Shown here piece after piece: positions 1 to 10,690 of a stretch of DNA of 64,000 nt. The notes under the pieces are model-generated. The model saw nothing but the letters and a program-made list of their open reading frames with translations, was not told the DNA's origin and did not search any database. The DNA is taken from assembly GCA_949825065.1 (NCBI GenBank), contig OX463859.1, forward strand, positions 22,151,847 to 22,215,846, in the 5' to 3' direction. The position numbers and the translations under genes are program-made. Origin of the DNA: Odontocerum albicorne. Its lineage: Eukaryota > Arthropoda > Insecta > Trichoptera > Odontoceridae. The stretch's first letter is position 1; every line of letters starts with the position of its first letter.

Positions 1-590
1 ACAAAGGTCCAATTATACTGTTGATCTGTTCCAAAGAAATTTCCTGCAAAAGACAAGAGAAAGGCAAAAATGGAATACTTAACAACAGTGGTGTGTATAA
101 ACTTTTATGTGCTGACTATGCTAATTTCTATATAGGAAAGACAGGAAGATCCTTTGAAAAGAGATTTCGTAAACACAAATCCGCCTTAACAAATCCTCTA
201 ATTTATTATGAAATGGCTAATCATTGTCACCGTGAAAACCATACTTTTTCTATCGATGATGCCAAATTCTTACATATAAGTAGTTATGGAAATAAATGGA
301 ACAGTTTAGAGGCCCTAGAAATTTCTAAGTCAGTACATCGAAGCGAACATCTGGCAAACACATATATACCAAGAATCTCGCCGCTGCTCGCCGAGGTCGT
401 CCCATGCCTCCCTCAGCCTTCAGTATCCAACCCGAATATCCTCAACCGTTAGAAGCGTGTATATCGGTACCAGTTCGAACATAATTCAGTCTTGTTTGTG
501 CTCCCCTGATGATGAGGTGAAAGCCTTGAAACTGATAGGGTTATACCGTTACAAAAAGTGAAATAAACAGTGTTTGATAAGACAAATTAC
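1..590 (+). mobile_element. Penelope-like element, 5'-truncated 3' end with GIY-YIG domain
   Basis: An open stretch at 21-452 (143 residues) has the GIY-YIG endonuclease signature: GVYKLLCADY, then NFYIGKTGRSFEKRF. This domain sits at the C-terminus of Penelope-like retroelement proteins, after the reverse transcriptase. The same sequence recurs at 37.8-38.7 kb, so it is a repeat and not a host gene. The reverse transcriptase part is missing, cut by the window start or by 5' truncation. In the other copy the residues after YKLL are CADC; here they are CADY, so a probable metal-binding cysteine is lost. A shared tail follows the stop and ends near 590 at AAACAGTGTTTG plus about 15 bases. Family assignment is confident; activity is very unlikely. 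Confidence 0.85.
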
Positions 591-1055
591 AATAAAAAAG
601 ACTAAATGAACACAAAATCGACTTATTGAATAATCCAATCAATTTGGAATGGCCTAATAATTGAGAAAATAACACGTTTTCTTCTATCGGTGAGGCGAAA
701 TTCTTATGTATCAATAATAAAGGAAATAAATTGGATAGATTAAAGATGTTCAAAATATCAAAGTCATCCTGGTATACACGTATGTTTTCAAAGTCTTACC
801 GCTACTTGCTGAAGTCATCTCCTGTCTGCCTCCCCTCAAACCCCTAGTTAGATTTTTTAACCTTTAGATGCGTCCAGTCTGACGATGCGAGCTTAAGCAT
901 AACATAAGTCTTGTGTAAGATCACCTGATGATTAGGAGAAAACTTCGAAACCAGTAAGATTATTACCATTATCTTAAGTGGAAAAAACAGTGGTTTGGTT
1001 CAATCAATTATTGTCTTTAAAGCTCAACAGTGCTCAACTTTAAATTAAATATAAA
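591..1055 (+). mobile_element. Second, strongly decayed Penelope-like 3' end in tandem
   Basis: Directly after the first copy the same order of sequence blocks returns with many differences. There is a block like the GIY-YIG C-terminal part (GGAAATAAATTGGATAGATT near 721-740), then a Pro-rich end, then a tail with ACCTGATGATTAGGAGAAAA and AAACAGTGGTTTG, ending in TTGTCTTTAAA. The same orientation gives a head-to-tail pair, an arrangement known for Penelope-like elements. All reading frames are broken. Confidence 0.65.
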
Positions 1056-2139
1056 AACATTTTATTTTATTATAAAATGTCATTTTAACAAATTACTTGA
1101 TAAAACAATGCTGTGAGATTTGGGTTCATTTTTCAAGTTTGGGAAGTACTGACTTGTGTTATCTAATATCTTTCTTGTTGGTGCGAAGAGATTGACACGT
1201 GGAAATAAACTGGTCACATTATGATATGTAAAATGAAAGTGCAATACAGTGATATTTCTGATGCATTTCACATTATGACTGTCTTCATAGCGGTAATTAA
1301 AAAATAATAATAATATTTAAAAGATTTTCTTGAATATTTTTTTTTACATTTTTCCAAACTGTTATGTTCTTTCCAATTTCGATTAGCGATAATAAAAAAA
1401 ATCAGGAAATTAACCACAAATGAGCATTTCTAACTAATGTTTTGTTTGGTTCGAATAACTCTTAAAAGGTAATCAAAATCATTTTGAAAGTTCAAAGATA
1501 TGAAAGATTTATGATTTTTTTATAAATTTCTAGAGGAATAGGAACCATTTGCCGTTCATTGCTTCCTCACTAAATACTTAATAGTGTTTTTAACCTTTGT
1601 CATTGGAGAAGTATTTTTGACCTTTGATATTGGAGAGGTAAAGGATTTTATTTCATTATATCAATTAATCAGTTTATTCCGCCGAAACGGCGTGACTACC
1701 GCAATAGAATTACACTTAATTGTAAAATAACGAGCCCAAGAACAGAAATCTTTCTGGAAACTTCATAACCGACACATAATTAATTGAAATATCGATAATT
1801 ATTATTGGAAAAATAATAACGGGAATAAATTTTATTACGATGTATTAATTATGGACTTTTTTAAAGGTTTTTACAACAAAATGCTTTTTACCGAAGCTGA
1901 GTTGCTTAAAGTGTCTACATATATTTTATTACACTTTCATTGATTATACCACAACCTGGTAGTTTGCCATGAGAGAATCTCTTCATACTTACCAGAAAGG
2001 TGTTAAGACAAGCCTTGAGTTAAAAAAAACATAGGAACCCTCTTTAAATAAATTATGTACTAACAGAACAAGAAGGGTCTGTCCAACTAGGCCACAGAGG
2101 AAGTCATTTACGAGGCCACGTAAGTAGATATACTATCTT
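1056..2139. other. AT-rich stretch, no gene seen
   Basis: I see only short A/T runs and no long open frame, transposase motif or clear repeat. A short direct similarity (CCTTTG..ATTGGAGA) occurs twice near 1596-1640. Confidence 0.5.
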
Positions 2140-2420
2140 TATACTCATACATACATATAACATCACGTAATATCCTTTTTTAGGGTAGGCAAAGTATACA
2201 TATCTTCATCATTTTAAAATTTAATATTTTCATCATTTTAAAATTTCTTCCCCCATCTTCCTCAAAATATCTATTTTATCCATGCAATAATTTCTGGTGT
2301 CTTCATTTTGCTGTATTTTATACATTGACAATCCTATTTTTTTCTTTGTTTTATCTTACTTTTATCTTTCTTGTACCTAGTCTAAGTCTCATTTCCATAC
2401 ATCAAGAGTTTTACAATTGT
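2140..2420 (-). mobile_element. LINE-A 3' end remnant
   Basis: The block with ATAACATCACG, then AGGGTAGGCAAAG, is the reverse complement of the 3' terminal block shared by many plus-strand copies in this window (LINE-A, my label). The coding part is unreadable. Confidence 0.45.
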
Positions 2421-4429
2421 AATGTGCTGTCATTTTTGCAACTTTCATACAGCGCGGTTGTTTGCAGATATAGTTTTTTTTAATTTATTATGAAATATTT
2501 TTAATTAAAACCAAAGAAATTTAATAATTGAATTATAATTGAAATTGTTCCAATCAGAGTTTGACCCTTAATAATATAATAATAATTAAATTTATTTTGA
2601 TAATGTTTATTCAATTGAAAGATTAATAATAAATAATGAAGTAAGTGAAAATTCCTTTTTTTTCTATTTGAGTATTTTAAATGCGTAAAAATGTAATTAA
2701 AAAAATAATTAGAACTTTTCAAAAAAATCCTCAAGTGTTTTTCAAGACTACAGTAAATCATTAAATATGTCAACATTTTCAAAGCTTTATGGGCAAATCA
2801 AATTTAAAACATTTTTTATTCACTTTTGAATCAAAATTAAAAGCAAATTCAATTTTATATAAATTCTTGAGTAATGAAAGATTTGATAATAAGAAAATTC
2901 AAGGTAACAATGTCTCCCGCTTTTAATTACTTCAGGGATTTGTGTGAGAATTAAAAGTGGGATGAAAATGAATGTCGCTTTCTCCGATGTGTAGAGGCTG
3001 TGACTCCCATGAGGAAAATATTTAATGACATCACGTTTAATGTAAAATAATCTAATATTCGGGCTGGGTGTATTTTCTACGTGGAAGTTATATTTTGTTC
3101 CACGACCGTCTTAAAAAAAATTTAAAAAGCTTCTTCATGACGGGTAGACCAGATGATCCAAATAACGATTACTCCCAGGTGATTCGGATTTAGTATTTGG
3201 CCACCTCTATGATACTTGGGGTGGCGTCGTCAAGATCCAGCTAGAACAATCTATATATGACATGTATGAACACTGGGTATTGTATCAGTCAATACAAAAA
3301 AAAACTATACAAAAGAACTGCTTTTAAAAACATTTTTTTAAATTTTATTTAATACATGTGTATATATATAGTACAAACATTTACCAAAGGCTATGTACAA
3401 ATTCATACCATAATAATAAATCTTATTTATATATTATGACAATGAAATTACTTAATTTTTATTTCCTATATGTCATTATACTCGAATTTTAAAAAATCTT
3501 CATACAAAATTTCTATGAAATAGTTAACACGTAAATACTACTTATAACTAGATAACAATTCTTACAACTAATTATTTGGCAAGTACATTTGTACTTGTTC
3601 AGGCTACTTGCATTCCAGCACATTCATTCGACCATGGTCCTCCCAGCTAATACTGTAGGTGTACTATTCAAACAACAGATGATGATTCGGAAGCCTGTGC
3701 TTATAACGGAAAGGTATATTGGATTAACTTTTCTAAGCCCCCAGGGTAGCGATAAGAGGATTGCTGTGATTCTGTTGGCTTTTATAGAACTTCACGGTTC
3801 AAGCAAGTATGTGGTGTAAGAGAGCTTCTTCCCTCTGTTTGACGTGAAGTCGGGGAAATAAGATTTAAAGTACAATAGTTAAACTTTTAAATAAGGATTG
3901 ATCAAATGTAATAATTGAGTTAAAATAAATACAGTAGTTACCTTTATCTAAGGAGGATAATTTCCAACACCCTCAGTGGGTGCCTCAAACTGCGGATAGT
4001 ACGAAACTTTTTTTATATATCTATGAATTTCCTATGCATGCATACCTATAATTATGTTTGACTTACCTATTAGTCCAAAGGATATCAAAGGTGTGTCTAT
4101 CATTTTCTAGGGACGCCGCGTGATACAAAAAAAAAACAGGCAATCGTAATTCAAAGGATTGATGCACGATCACAACAGGACGCAACGTCTAAATTATACT
4201 TTGCAAATTACCCTGTCCATTTTGTATGGAAGTGATTCATTTTTGAATTAAAGCATACGATAAATATAATGTATTATGTGTGTGAATCCTGGTTCTTTAA
4301 CTTAGTTAATCCTGGTTCCATTTGCAACGACTTACCTCTGCGATTCTGGATTTTTGACGGTCGCTGTAATAAAAAAAAAACCATACATACGTGAAAAAGA
4401 GAATTAGTATTTTAAAATACAGGATGGAA
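2421..4429. other. AT-rich stretch with one GC-richer island at about 3,590-3,860
   Basis: Mostly A/T-rich sequence without recognisable coding regions. The island at 3,590-3,860 is less AT-rich and one short frame reads DSEACAYNGKVYW, loosely like part of a von Willebrand C-type repeat, but stops lie on both sides. It could be a decayed exon or chance. I call no gene. Confidence 0.4.
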
Positions 4430-4870
4430 GTAAAACTTGGACCGAACAAAAGGATAAGAGTATAATTAATGCTGTGGAGATGCGTGCAGTAAAGGTTTGG
4501 AAGAAGACGGAATTCAGATATCAGAAAGGAATGCATAGATAAAATTGATGTTTTAAGTAAGACAAAGAAATGAGCTTTAAAGTGGTTTGGAGAGAACGAA
4601 TGTGGAGAGAATGAATTATGACATAAACACTAAGCAAGTATACAAGTCAGATATGCAAGGTGTGCATGGAAGATGTATATAAAAAACGTGACTGGATCAA
4701 GATAGTGTGAGAAGTATAAGTAATATAAGATCGTGCATGGCCAGATGTGTATGAATGTGGAGGAGGCAAATGGTGTGCGCTTGGACAGAAAAGTTTGGGG
4801 ATACGTTTTCTCTGCTTACCCTGCAAGCGACACAGCTTGATTATATGTATGTTAGTAAATACAAGATTAA
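4430..4870 (+). mobile_element. LINE-A C-terminal and 3' end remnant
   Basis: It contains AAGTAAGACAAAGAAATGAG, shared with the copy at 10.4 kb, where it precedes a WFG block of the post-reverse-transcriptase region. It ends in the shared block GCTTACCCTGCAAGCGACAC followed by TTGATTATATGTATGTT. Many frameshifts and stops are present. Confidence 0.65.
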
Positions 4871-4984
4871 TCATCCCACTAATTGGCAGGCTGTTGTAGG
4901 ACACTGTGGAATGACAAAGTTTGAAAATCATTAAATTATGCTCAGTGTGCGATTAACAGCAATAGCTTATATTTAATAAAAAGC

Positions 4985-5275
4985 GATCGAGATGAAAAAA
5001 AGCAAGCTTAAAAGAAAGAAAAATAAAAAAGATATTTAGTGCAGATGAAGAAGAAAGGAATGAAGAAATATTAACAAAGCAGATATTTAGTGCAGATGTG
5101 AGTGGAAGGCGTGTAAGAATAAGACCAAAAAAAGTTGGGTCAAATAAATTATATTCTGAAAGAGAGAAAGGTAGAAAGTCAAAAAGTGGAAGAGGCGAAA
5201 GAAGTGTGTCAAGATTGAAAAGTCTGGCGCTCTGTCCTCTCTACTTACCCCGGTAGTGAGATGACATGATGGTAT
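4985..5275 (+). mobile_element. LINE-A 3' end remnant
   Basis: It ends with the LINE-A terminal block (GGCGCTCTGTCCTCTCTACT, then TACCCC and GAGATGACATGATGGTATTG). The 60-base part CAGATATTTAGTGCAGATG occurs twice near 5,030-5,100, a short internal duplication. Confidence 0.55.
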
Positions 5276-5745
5276 TGTAGGAACTACTGTCGTCGCTGAA
5301 TATTGTCGTCACACACGGTCAACGACCGACGAAACGACCTTCGGATATGTCCAAAGGTCGCATACCAAAACTTTGAAATTGTTTACCCACAAATACTATT
5401 TACGATACATTCCACAGTAGAAAGAGAACGCATCGCGCTGTCTCGCCGTTTTCGCCAACAAATGGTCTACCCACAATATTATTTGCGATGTCTGCAATAT
5501 TTCAATCGACCATCTCTGCACGCACAGAAGCGAGATAAAAATATATTGCGGGCGCACTCCCGCGCCCATTCTGAAATGTATAAATACCTACTTACCGATA
5601 AATAAAGCATCATTAATAATTAATTATTAATTATTATTCATTGATTCATTCACCCTCTCTTTCCGCATTGCTAATTTACGTATTTTATTTAAATACCAAA
5701 CAATCAAAATCATCATCGCGTCCTTCAAGGACATCCCGCCAAAGT
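5276..5745 (+). mobile_element. Possible solo LTR of a retrotransposon
   Basis: This block is clearly richer in GC than its surroundings. It carries a TATA-like TGTATAAATA at about 5,579 and a polyadenylation-type AATAAAG at about 5,602, spaced as in an insect LTR. It starts near TGTAGGAAC and may end near AAGGACA. I found neither a clear 5-bp target duplication nor a second copy, so this rests on composition and signal order only. The 100-residue open frame inside shows no domain I recognise. Confidence 0.3.
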
Positions 5746-6584
5746 ATATGTGTACTTATAATTATCTCTCTCAATTTCTTCCTCTCTTTTTCTCTCCCTT
5801 TCTCCCTATCTTAAAACATTTCATTGTGCTGTACTCATTTTTATTGTTCTTGCGATGGTGTGATAGATGAAAGGTGGTGAATGTCGTAGACATTGTTACG
5901 TAACTTTTGGTTTCAATTCATCTCCTGACGATACGAAATTTTCCATTGAATATATTCCAACAGTGAAAAAGGGACGACCACTGTACAATATAAACTAAAC
6001 ATATTCAAGAACAAGGCAATAAAAGTTTAAATTAGAGAAACATCTGAATAACCAGCATGAGCATATTGCTTATTTGGTTAAAACACTTTTTGGATAAAAG
6101 GAACAAAAAAAAACTAGGGTATAAAACCGTTTTTAGAGATATTATTTAATTATCTTTTTTGGTTTGAACCAAAGCATATGGCGTTACATTTTCTCGGTTA
6201 TTAAAATGCGAAAAACTGTTTAGTATCGAACATACGAAAAGTAATTTGAACCTTTTTACATAATTTCATTAAGTTAAAATCGTGTTTCTTAAAAAAATTA
6301 AAAAAACATTATCTCCAACATAGCTTCAAATATTCTATGTGATGAAGCTGAGAATTTTACAGGTCTTATCAATTATTGAAATGAGAAACCTTTTACTGTG
6401 CGCTCCAAAGGAAGCACGTTTTTTTCCGTTTAGCATTTTGAGGGTCACCTTAAACAAAAGTGAACATTTTTTTAATGCAATTGTATGGCTAATGACACGT
6501 CCCAAGTAATTTAATTTATTGACGTAATATTTAGTAATCATAAATTTAATTAATTTCTAAAATTATATTTATTAAAAGTCTTCA
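5746..6584. other. AT-rich stretch, no gene seen
   Basis: No coding region, transposase motif or tandem repeat recognised. Confidence 0.45.
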
Positions 6585-6715
6585 TCACCATCACGCCATG
6601 CCTAGTTTGCGGAAGGTAGAGAGGACAGATCTTCACTTTATTATATTCTGGCACTTTACCTCTGCCACTTGAAAAGCCTTTGTAATACAAGAGTATATCA
6701 TACATAACACATTTT
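6585..6715 (-). mobile_element. LINE-A 3' end remnant
   Basis: The block ATCACGCCATGCCTAGTTTG, followed by GGTAGAGAGGACAGATC, is the reverse complement of the LINE-A terminal block, close to the copy at 32.0 kb. Confidence 0.5.
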
Positions 6716-6899
6716 GTATACTCTTCTATTACAATCTTTTATCTTTCAGCATTTGGTTGTTTTTTTTATTTTCATTAATTATTTTTTTAATCGTCTCGAA
6801 TTTCTTAGTCCTTCTTTGCTAATTGATGGCTTATTTATTTACAATCTTACATTTCATCTTTCATTATTTTACCGTAGGCATCCTTCTCAATGTGTCGTT

Positions 6900-6965
6900 C
6901 GACATTATATTCCCCGAGTTGAGAGTTAAGCGTCTTACCAACTAGGCCATGGAGATCATCAATTT
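6900..6965 (-). repeat. tRNA-derived SINE head fragment
   Basis: Read on the minus strand, this gives GATGATCTCCATGGCCTAGT followed by TGGTAAGACGC, an A-box-like start of a tRNA-derived SINE. The internal B-box is degraded. Similar heads occur near 9.3, 39.9 and 53.0 kb. Confidence 0.4.
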
Positions 6966-7134
6966 TTTTCTTGTACACACGTTAACCCTAATATTTAACA
7001 CGTAAAAATTGTAATATATTTAAAATTATATAAAAAAATTAGGAAATATACAGGCATATAAACTACTCCCCTCACTCGTTTTAAGAAGGTCTTATCAAAA
7101 TGTACGATTACATATGAATACTACACACCAAGCA

Positions 7135-7408
7135 CTACATTATACCGGCAGCTGAATGTATTACTATCACATCACGGAAGATCTACAAAGGTTTCTTTGT
7201 AGTTCGTCATCTTTTGGTAAATTTTCCGTGGTTTTAGCAGTTGTGTTTCTTAGTATGTTATATATGAAGATACGAGGAAATTCCTTATCGTATGGCCACA
7301 GCCACTACCTTCCTATTTTTATACTCAAGTTCAAGATATAGCGCCTTAAAGGAGAGTGTGCTGTCTTAAATGTACTTAAAACATTGTCCTTTTATTATTA
7401 ATAATCAA
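7135..7408 (+). repeat. TTA-tailed dispersed repeat, copy 1
   Basis: It carries the shared head GTATTACTATCACATC, a 20-base hairpin CTACAAAGGTTTCTTTGTAG, a middle block CCACAGCCACTACCTTCC, and a tail block GCGCC..AAGGAGAGT..GCTGTC ending TGTCCTTTTATTATTA. The same order occurs in other copies (16.5, 21.9, 39.3, 46.1 and 62.9 kb). No coding potential is seen. The (TTA)n tail suggests a non-autonomous retroposon, but its mobilising partner is unknown. Confidence 0.6.
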
Positions 7409-7609
7409 TCTAAATATATTTATGTATTATTTTATATGTAGTGTGCAAGTTCTTCACTTGATATATAGAAGCCAATCTTGTATATAAAAAGGGATTATTA
7501 AAAAGGAATAAATTCAATAGAATATCTCGTATTAAGTCTTTGATCGAGTACTCAATAATCATACAAAAGATAACTGTTTGTTTGAGGTGGATTTTATAAA
7601 AAAAAGAAT

Positions 7610-7860
7610 TATAAGTGGAATCTGAGATGGAGACTGAGGAAGAGGTAAATCAAGAAAATAGTGGAAGAAGATAGTACGGCTTATTTTAACCGAGGGAAAG
7701 GTAAGAAGTATTAGAATTCGAAGAACGTTTTTGTCGAATTGTATGGATGAAGTCGTATTAAGAGCTAAGTGGATGTTCAGAAAGGGATGGATATCTATCC
7801 TATCCGCCTACCCTCAGAGTGACATAGCGTAATGGTATTGTATAACATTTGTATGGGAGA
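7610..7860 (+). mobile_element. LINE-A 3' end remnant
   Basis: It ends with the shared block CTATCCGCCTACCCTCAGAG followed by TGACATAGCGTAATGGTATTG. The coding part is too decayed to read. Confidence 0.5.
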
Positions 7861-8260
7861 AAAATACATGACGCGACAAAGTATGACAGAATACGGAATG
7901 AAAGGGATTAATGTGAACGTAAGGATAATAATGTTGAGTAAGATGTGAAGTACTTTAAAAACTGTTTGTGCATATAGAACGAATGAATGAAAAAGTACTA
8001 AAAAACAAATATAAATTACAAATATGAATAGAAGTTCGGGTAGAGAAATGCCTAGGCAAGTTTAATTAGATCAAGTGAATGACATTTTGAAAGAAGGAAG
8101 TGTAAAAAATCGGAGAAATCATAGGAGTTACAAGTGCATATATGGATATAGAAAAGGCAAGACATGTATGTCGAGATAAGAAAGTCTAGCGCTTTGTCGT
8201 CTCTGTCTACCTTGACAAGAAAATGACGCAATAGTACGAGTATATATGTGTGTATTAAAC
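7861..8260 (+). mobile_element. LINE-A 3' end remnant, second tandem copy
   Basis: It follows the previous copy directly. It carries AGGCAAGTTTAATTAGATCA followed by AGTGAATGA, the part for which the reverse-strand copies read TTGATCCAACCA, and the terminal block CTTTGTCGTCTCTGTCTACC. Confidence 0.5.
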
Positions 8261-8934
8261 GTATTATTGTAATAAAGAGATCTCATTTAACATATCAGAA
8301 CGTTGAAAAAAAGTTTACCTCTAGCGATTGGAACCTTTTTTTTTTAAATCTGAGTACGGGGATTTTGGGCTTAAAAATCGAGCCCGCAACCCCTCGTTGG
8401 AAGAAAGATAGTGTTCAATATGTGTTAATATATAATCACATCTTAAATTGTCAATTTCATTATATTGCGAAGGTTTTTAATTTTACAAGCACATTTTCTG
8501 ACACGCCATATAGTTGATTTTTATCAACACACCTCACATCTCCACATGGCTGTGAAGTCCACTTGTACCTTGCAAGCCTCAGGGCTTGGGTAAGAACAGG
8601 CCAAACCAGTCATAATGCTAACAACAGTTATTTTGGTGCGGGTCAAAATACAATAAATCCATTTTGTAGATTTTTAAAAAAATATTTAAATTGATATTTT
8701 CAATCAAAAAAACTATATTTCACTTTAAAATTTAAATTAAGGGTTCAATGATTAAGCCCGTCTGATGCCAACAGGTAACCCTCGTGAAATCGAACGTTTT
8801 TAAGATATGACTTCCTTGATCTTGTTGATCTTTTATATGAGGACGTTTCGATACAATTCGCAATAGTACTTAAGAAAACTTTTAGAGTTTGTCCAGTAAC
8901 TAGAACCGTATACCCTAGGACGATGCTCTTTCAT
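8261..8934. other. AT-rich stretch, no gene seen
   Basis: An 89-residue open frame at 8,248-8,517 shows no domain; it overlaps a degenerate tRNA-like piece (GAGCCCGCAACCCCTCG near 8,380). Nothing else is recognised. Confidence 0.4.
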
Positions 8935-9115
8935 TCATTGAAGTATATGGCCACGTGGTAACGCACTGGATTTTCTGGTCGTTGGTTCGAATCTAACACT
9001 GTGTTTTCTCCCTCAAATGACACAGTCATTTTTCCAAACCATTATTCAGGGGTATAAGGAGACCCATGACTGGTTCGTTCCGGTGTACGGTACATGTCCG
9101 GGGTTTTTTTTTCTA
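8935..9115 (+). repeat. SINE-1, tRNA-derived, copy 1
   Basis: The head GGCCACGTGGTAACGCACTG fits an RNA polymerase III A box and GTCGTTGGTTCGAAT a B box. The body has AATGACACAGTCATTTTTCC and GGTATAAGGAGACCCATGAC. The same head and body occur at 23.3 kb (plus) and 30.0-30.2 kb (minus), so this is a dispersed family and not a tRNA gene. Confidence 0.75.
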
Positions 9116-9244
9116 TTAAAAGGCTTAATTTTCAGACTTCAATGCGTGCAAATTAAAAGAAAATATTATACATGAAAATATGACGACACTTCTACATGTC
9201 AAGTACGTAAGATTATTGTTGCATATAAATAAAACCAGAAAGGG

Positions 9245-9315
9245 ATTTTTTTTCAGGAATTGAACCCAAAACCCTCGTTAGGTCAAGCCCCTTACCAAAT
9301 CGACCATAAACTGTG
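9245..9315 (-). repeat. tRNA-derived SINE head fragment
   Basis: Read on the minus strand it has GGTCGATTTGGTAAGGGGCT (A-box-like) and GGTTTTGGGTTCAATTCC (B-box-like). No folded tRNA with intact acceptor stem is seen. Confidence 0.5.
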
Positions 9316-9630
9316 TAGACAAAAAAGCTTATTAAAGACATATTTTAGTGAAAGTGCTGATATTCTGACCCAAATGGATAAAATAAAGAAAATATGAAGA
9401 TTTAGAGAAATAATCAATTTAACAAAACGGAATAAATATTTAATGAAAAAATTCAGAAATAGTGGTTTTTCTTCAGCCCCTATGATTTTCTGTGTACTAA
9501 ATGCTCAACACTTTAATTGCTATGCAAATCCATGGGGCTTTAAGAACAAGGTCTAGTCGTAAAGGGGTTAAATTTTAATACTGGGATAAAATTTTGAGTA
9601 GTTTTGTTTTCATTATTTCGCTGGTTTGGC

Positions 9631-9674
9631 AAGCAATACGAGTACAAGTGTTCTCTCTTGTACTCGTATTGCTT
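9631..9674. repeat. Perfect hairpin, 18-bp arms and 8-base loop
   Basis: AAGCAATACGAGTACAAG (9,631-9,648) pairs exactly with 9,657-9,674 around the loop TGTTCTCT. Both arms contain the octamer TACGAGTA or its complement, which is unusually common in this window. Confidence 0.9.
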
Positions 9675-9894
9675 CTAACTCGTGTATATTAATTATTAAA
9701 GGTAATAACCAGACCTTGTTAGCCCTGTTGATTAAGTGCCTTCTTGGGATAAGTTTACGATAGTGGTTTCAATGTTCCAAAATATTAATTAAAGATGGTA
9801 CAAGAAAGTGTCGTTTGATCAAAAGTACGAACTTAAGTTAGAATACATAATATGACTTAAATAATAAATGTATTTAAAATCGTGTCAGATTAAA

Positions 9895-10690
9895 AAGATG
9901 ATGGGAGAGGTGTAAGAATGAGCGCAGTAAATGTATATGAACTTTTGTATGCAGATGATATGGTTATACTTGCTGAAAATGAAGGTGGTTTAAGGGATAT
10001 GATAAGTGAGATATATGAGAGATGCCTAATAGAAGATATGAAAATTAATGTAGCGAAATAAAAAAAACTATGGTTATAAAATGGAGTGTGGTAAAAAAGT
10101 GTGTGCGATGTATGGTTATCTTTAAAGCAATTTGTAAGTTCTGTTATCTGGGCAGTATGTTTGCTTGTGGGGGGTGAGCTGAAAGGGGCATTGAAATAAG
10201 AGGAGCAACAGGGAACAAGGTAAATGGAGCATAAATGACAATACGTAATAATGTGTCAGTGTCCACGTTGTTGTATGGAAGGAAAACTTGACCTTAGCAG
10301 AAGAAAAATAATAGTTAGATTTATGCTGCACAAAATTTCCTTAGTGTACGAAGGACATTTTGTAGAGTTTCAATGTTTGAAAGAAGGCTGAATAAAGACA
10401 CAAAAAATGAATGCATGAATTAGATAAATGTTTTTGAGTAAGACAAAGAAATGAGCTTTAAGATGGTTTGGATATGTGAAGAGAATGAATGATGAATTAA
10501 TTACTAAGTGAGTATATGAATCACAAGTGTAAAGCATGAATTATAGAAGATTGTGCATGACGAGATATACTTGTATAAATGAAGAGGATGGAAAGGCTGT
10601 ATGCATGGATAGAAAAGTGTTGGATATGTTATCTCTACCTACCCCGTAAAGAGCACGGTGTGATGATATGTATGTATGTTCATATAAAGT
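9895..10690 (+). mobile_element. LINE-A remnant with reverse transcriptase catalytic motif
   Basis: One frame reads ELLYADDMVILAENE near 9,937-9,985, the YADD catalytic box of a non-LTR reverse transcriptase. It is followed by a decayed continuation and then the post-RT block (ALRWFGYVKRM-like, near 10,455-10,490, with the start altered). It ends with CTACCTACCCCGTAAAGAGC followed by ACGGTGTGATGATATGTATG. Stops and frameshifts are frequent. This is the longest LINE-A copy and the one that identifies the family as a LINE. Confidence 0.8.

Noticed and set aside
5303..5605. 100-residue protein
   Set aside because: No domain, no promoter or splice context; lies in a block that looks like an LTR.
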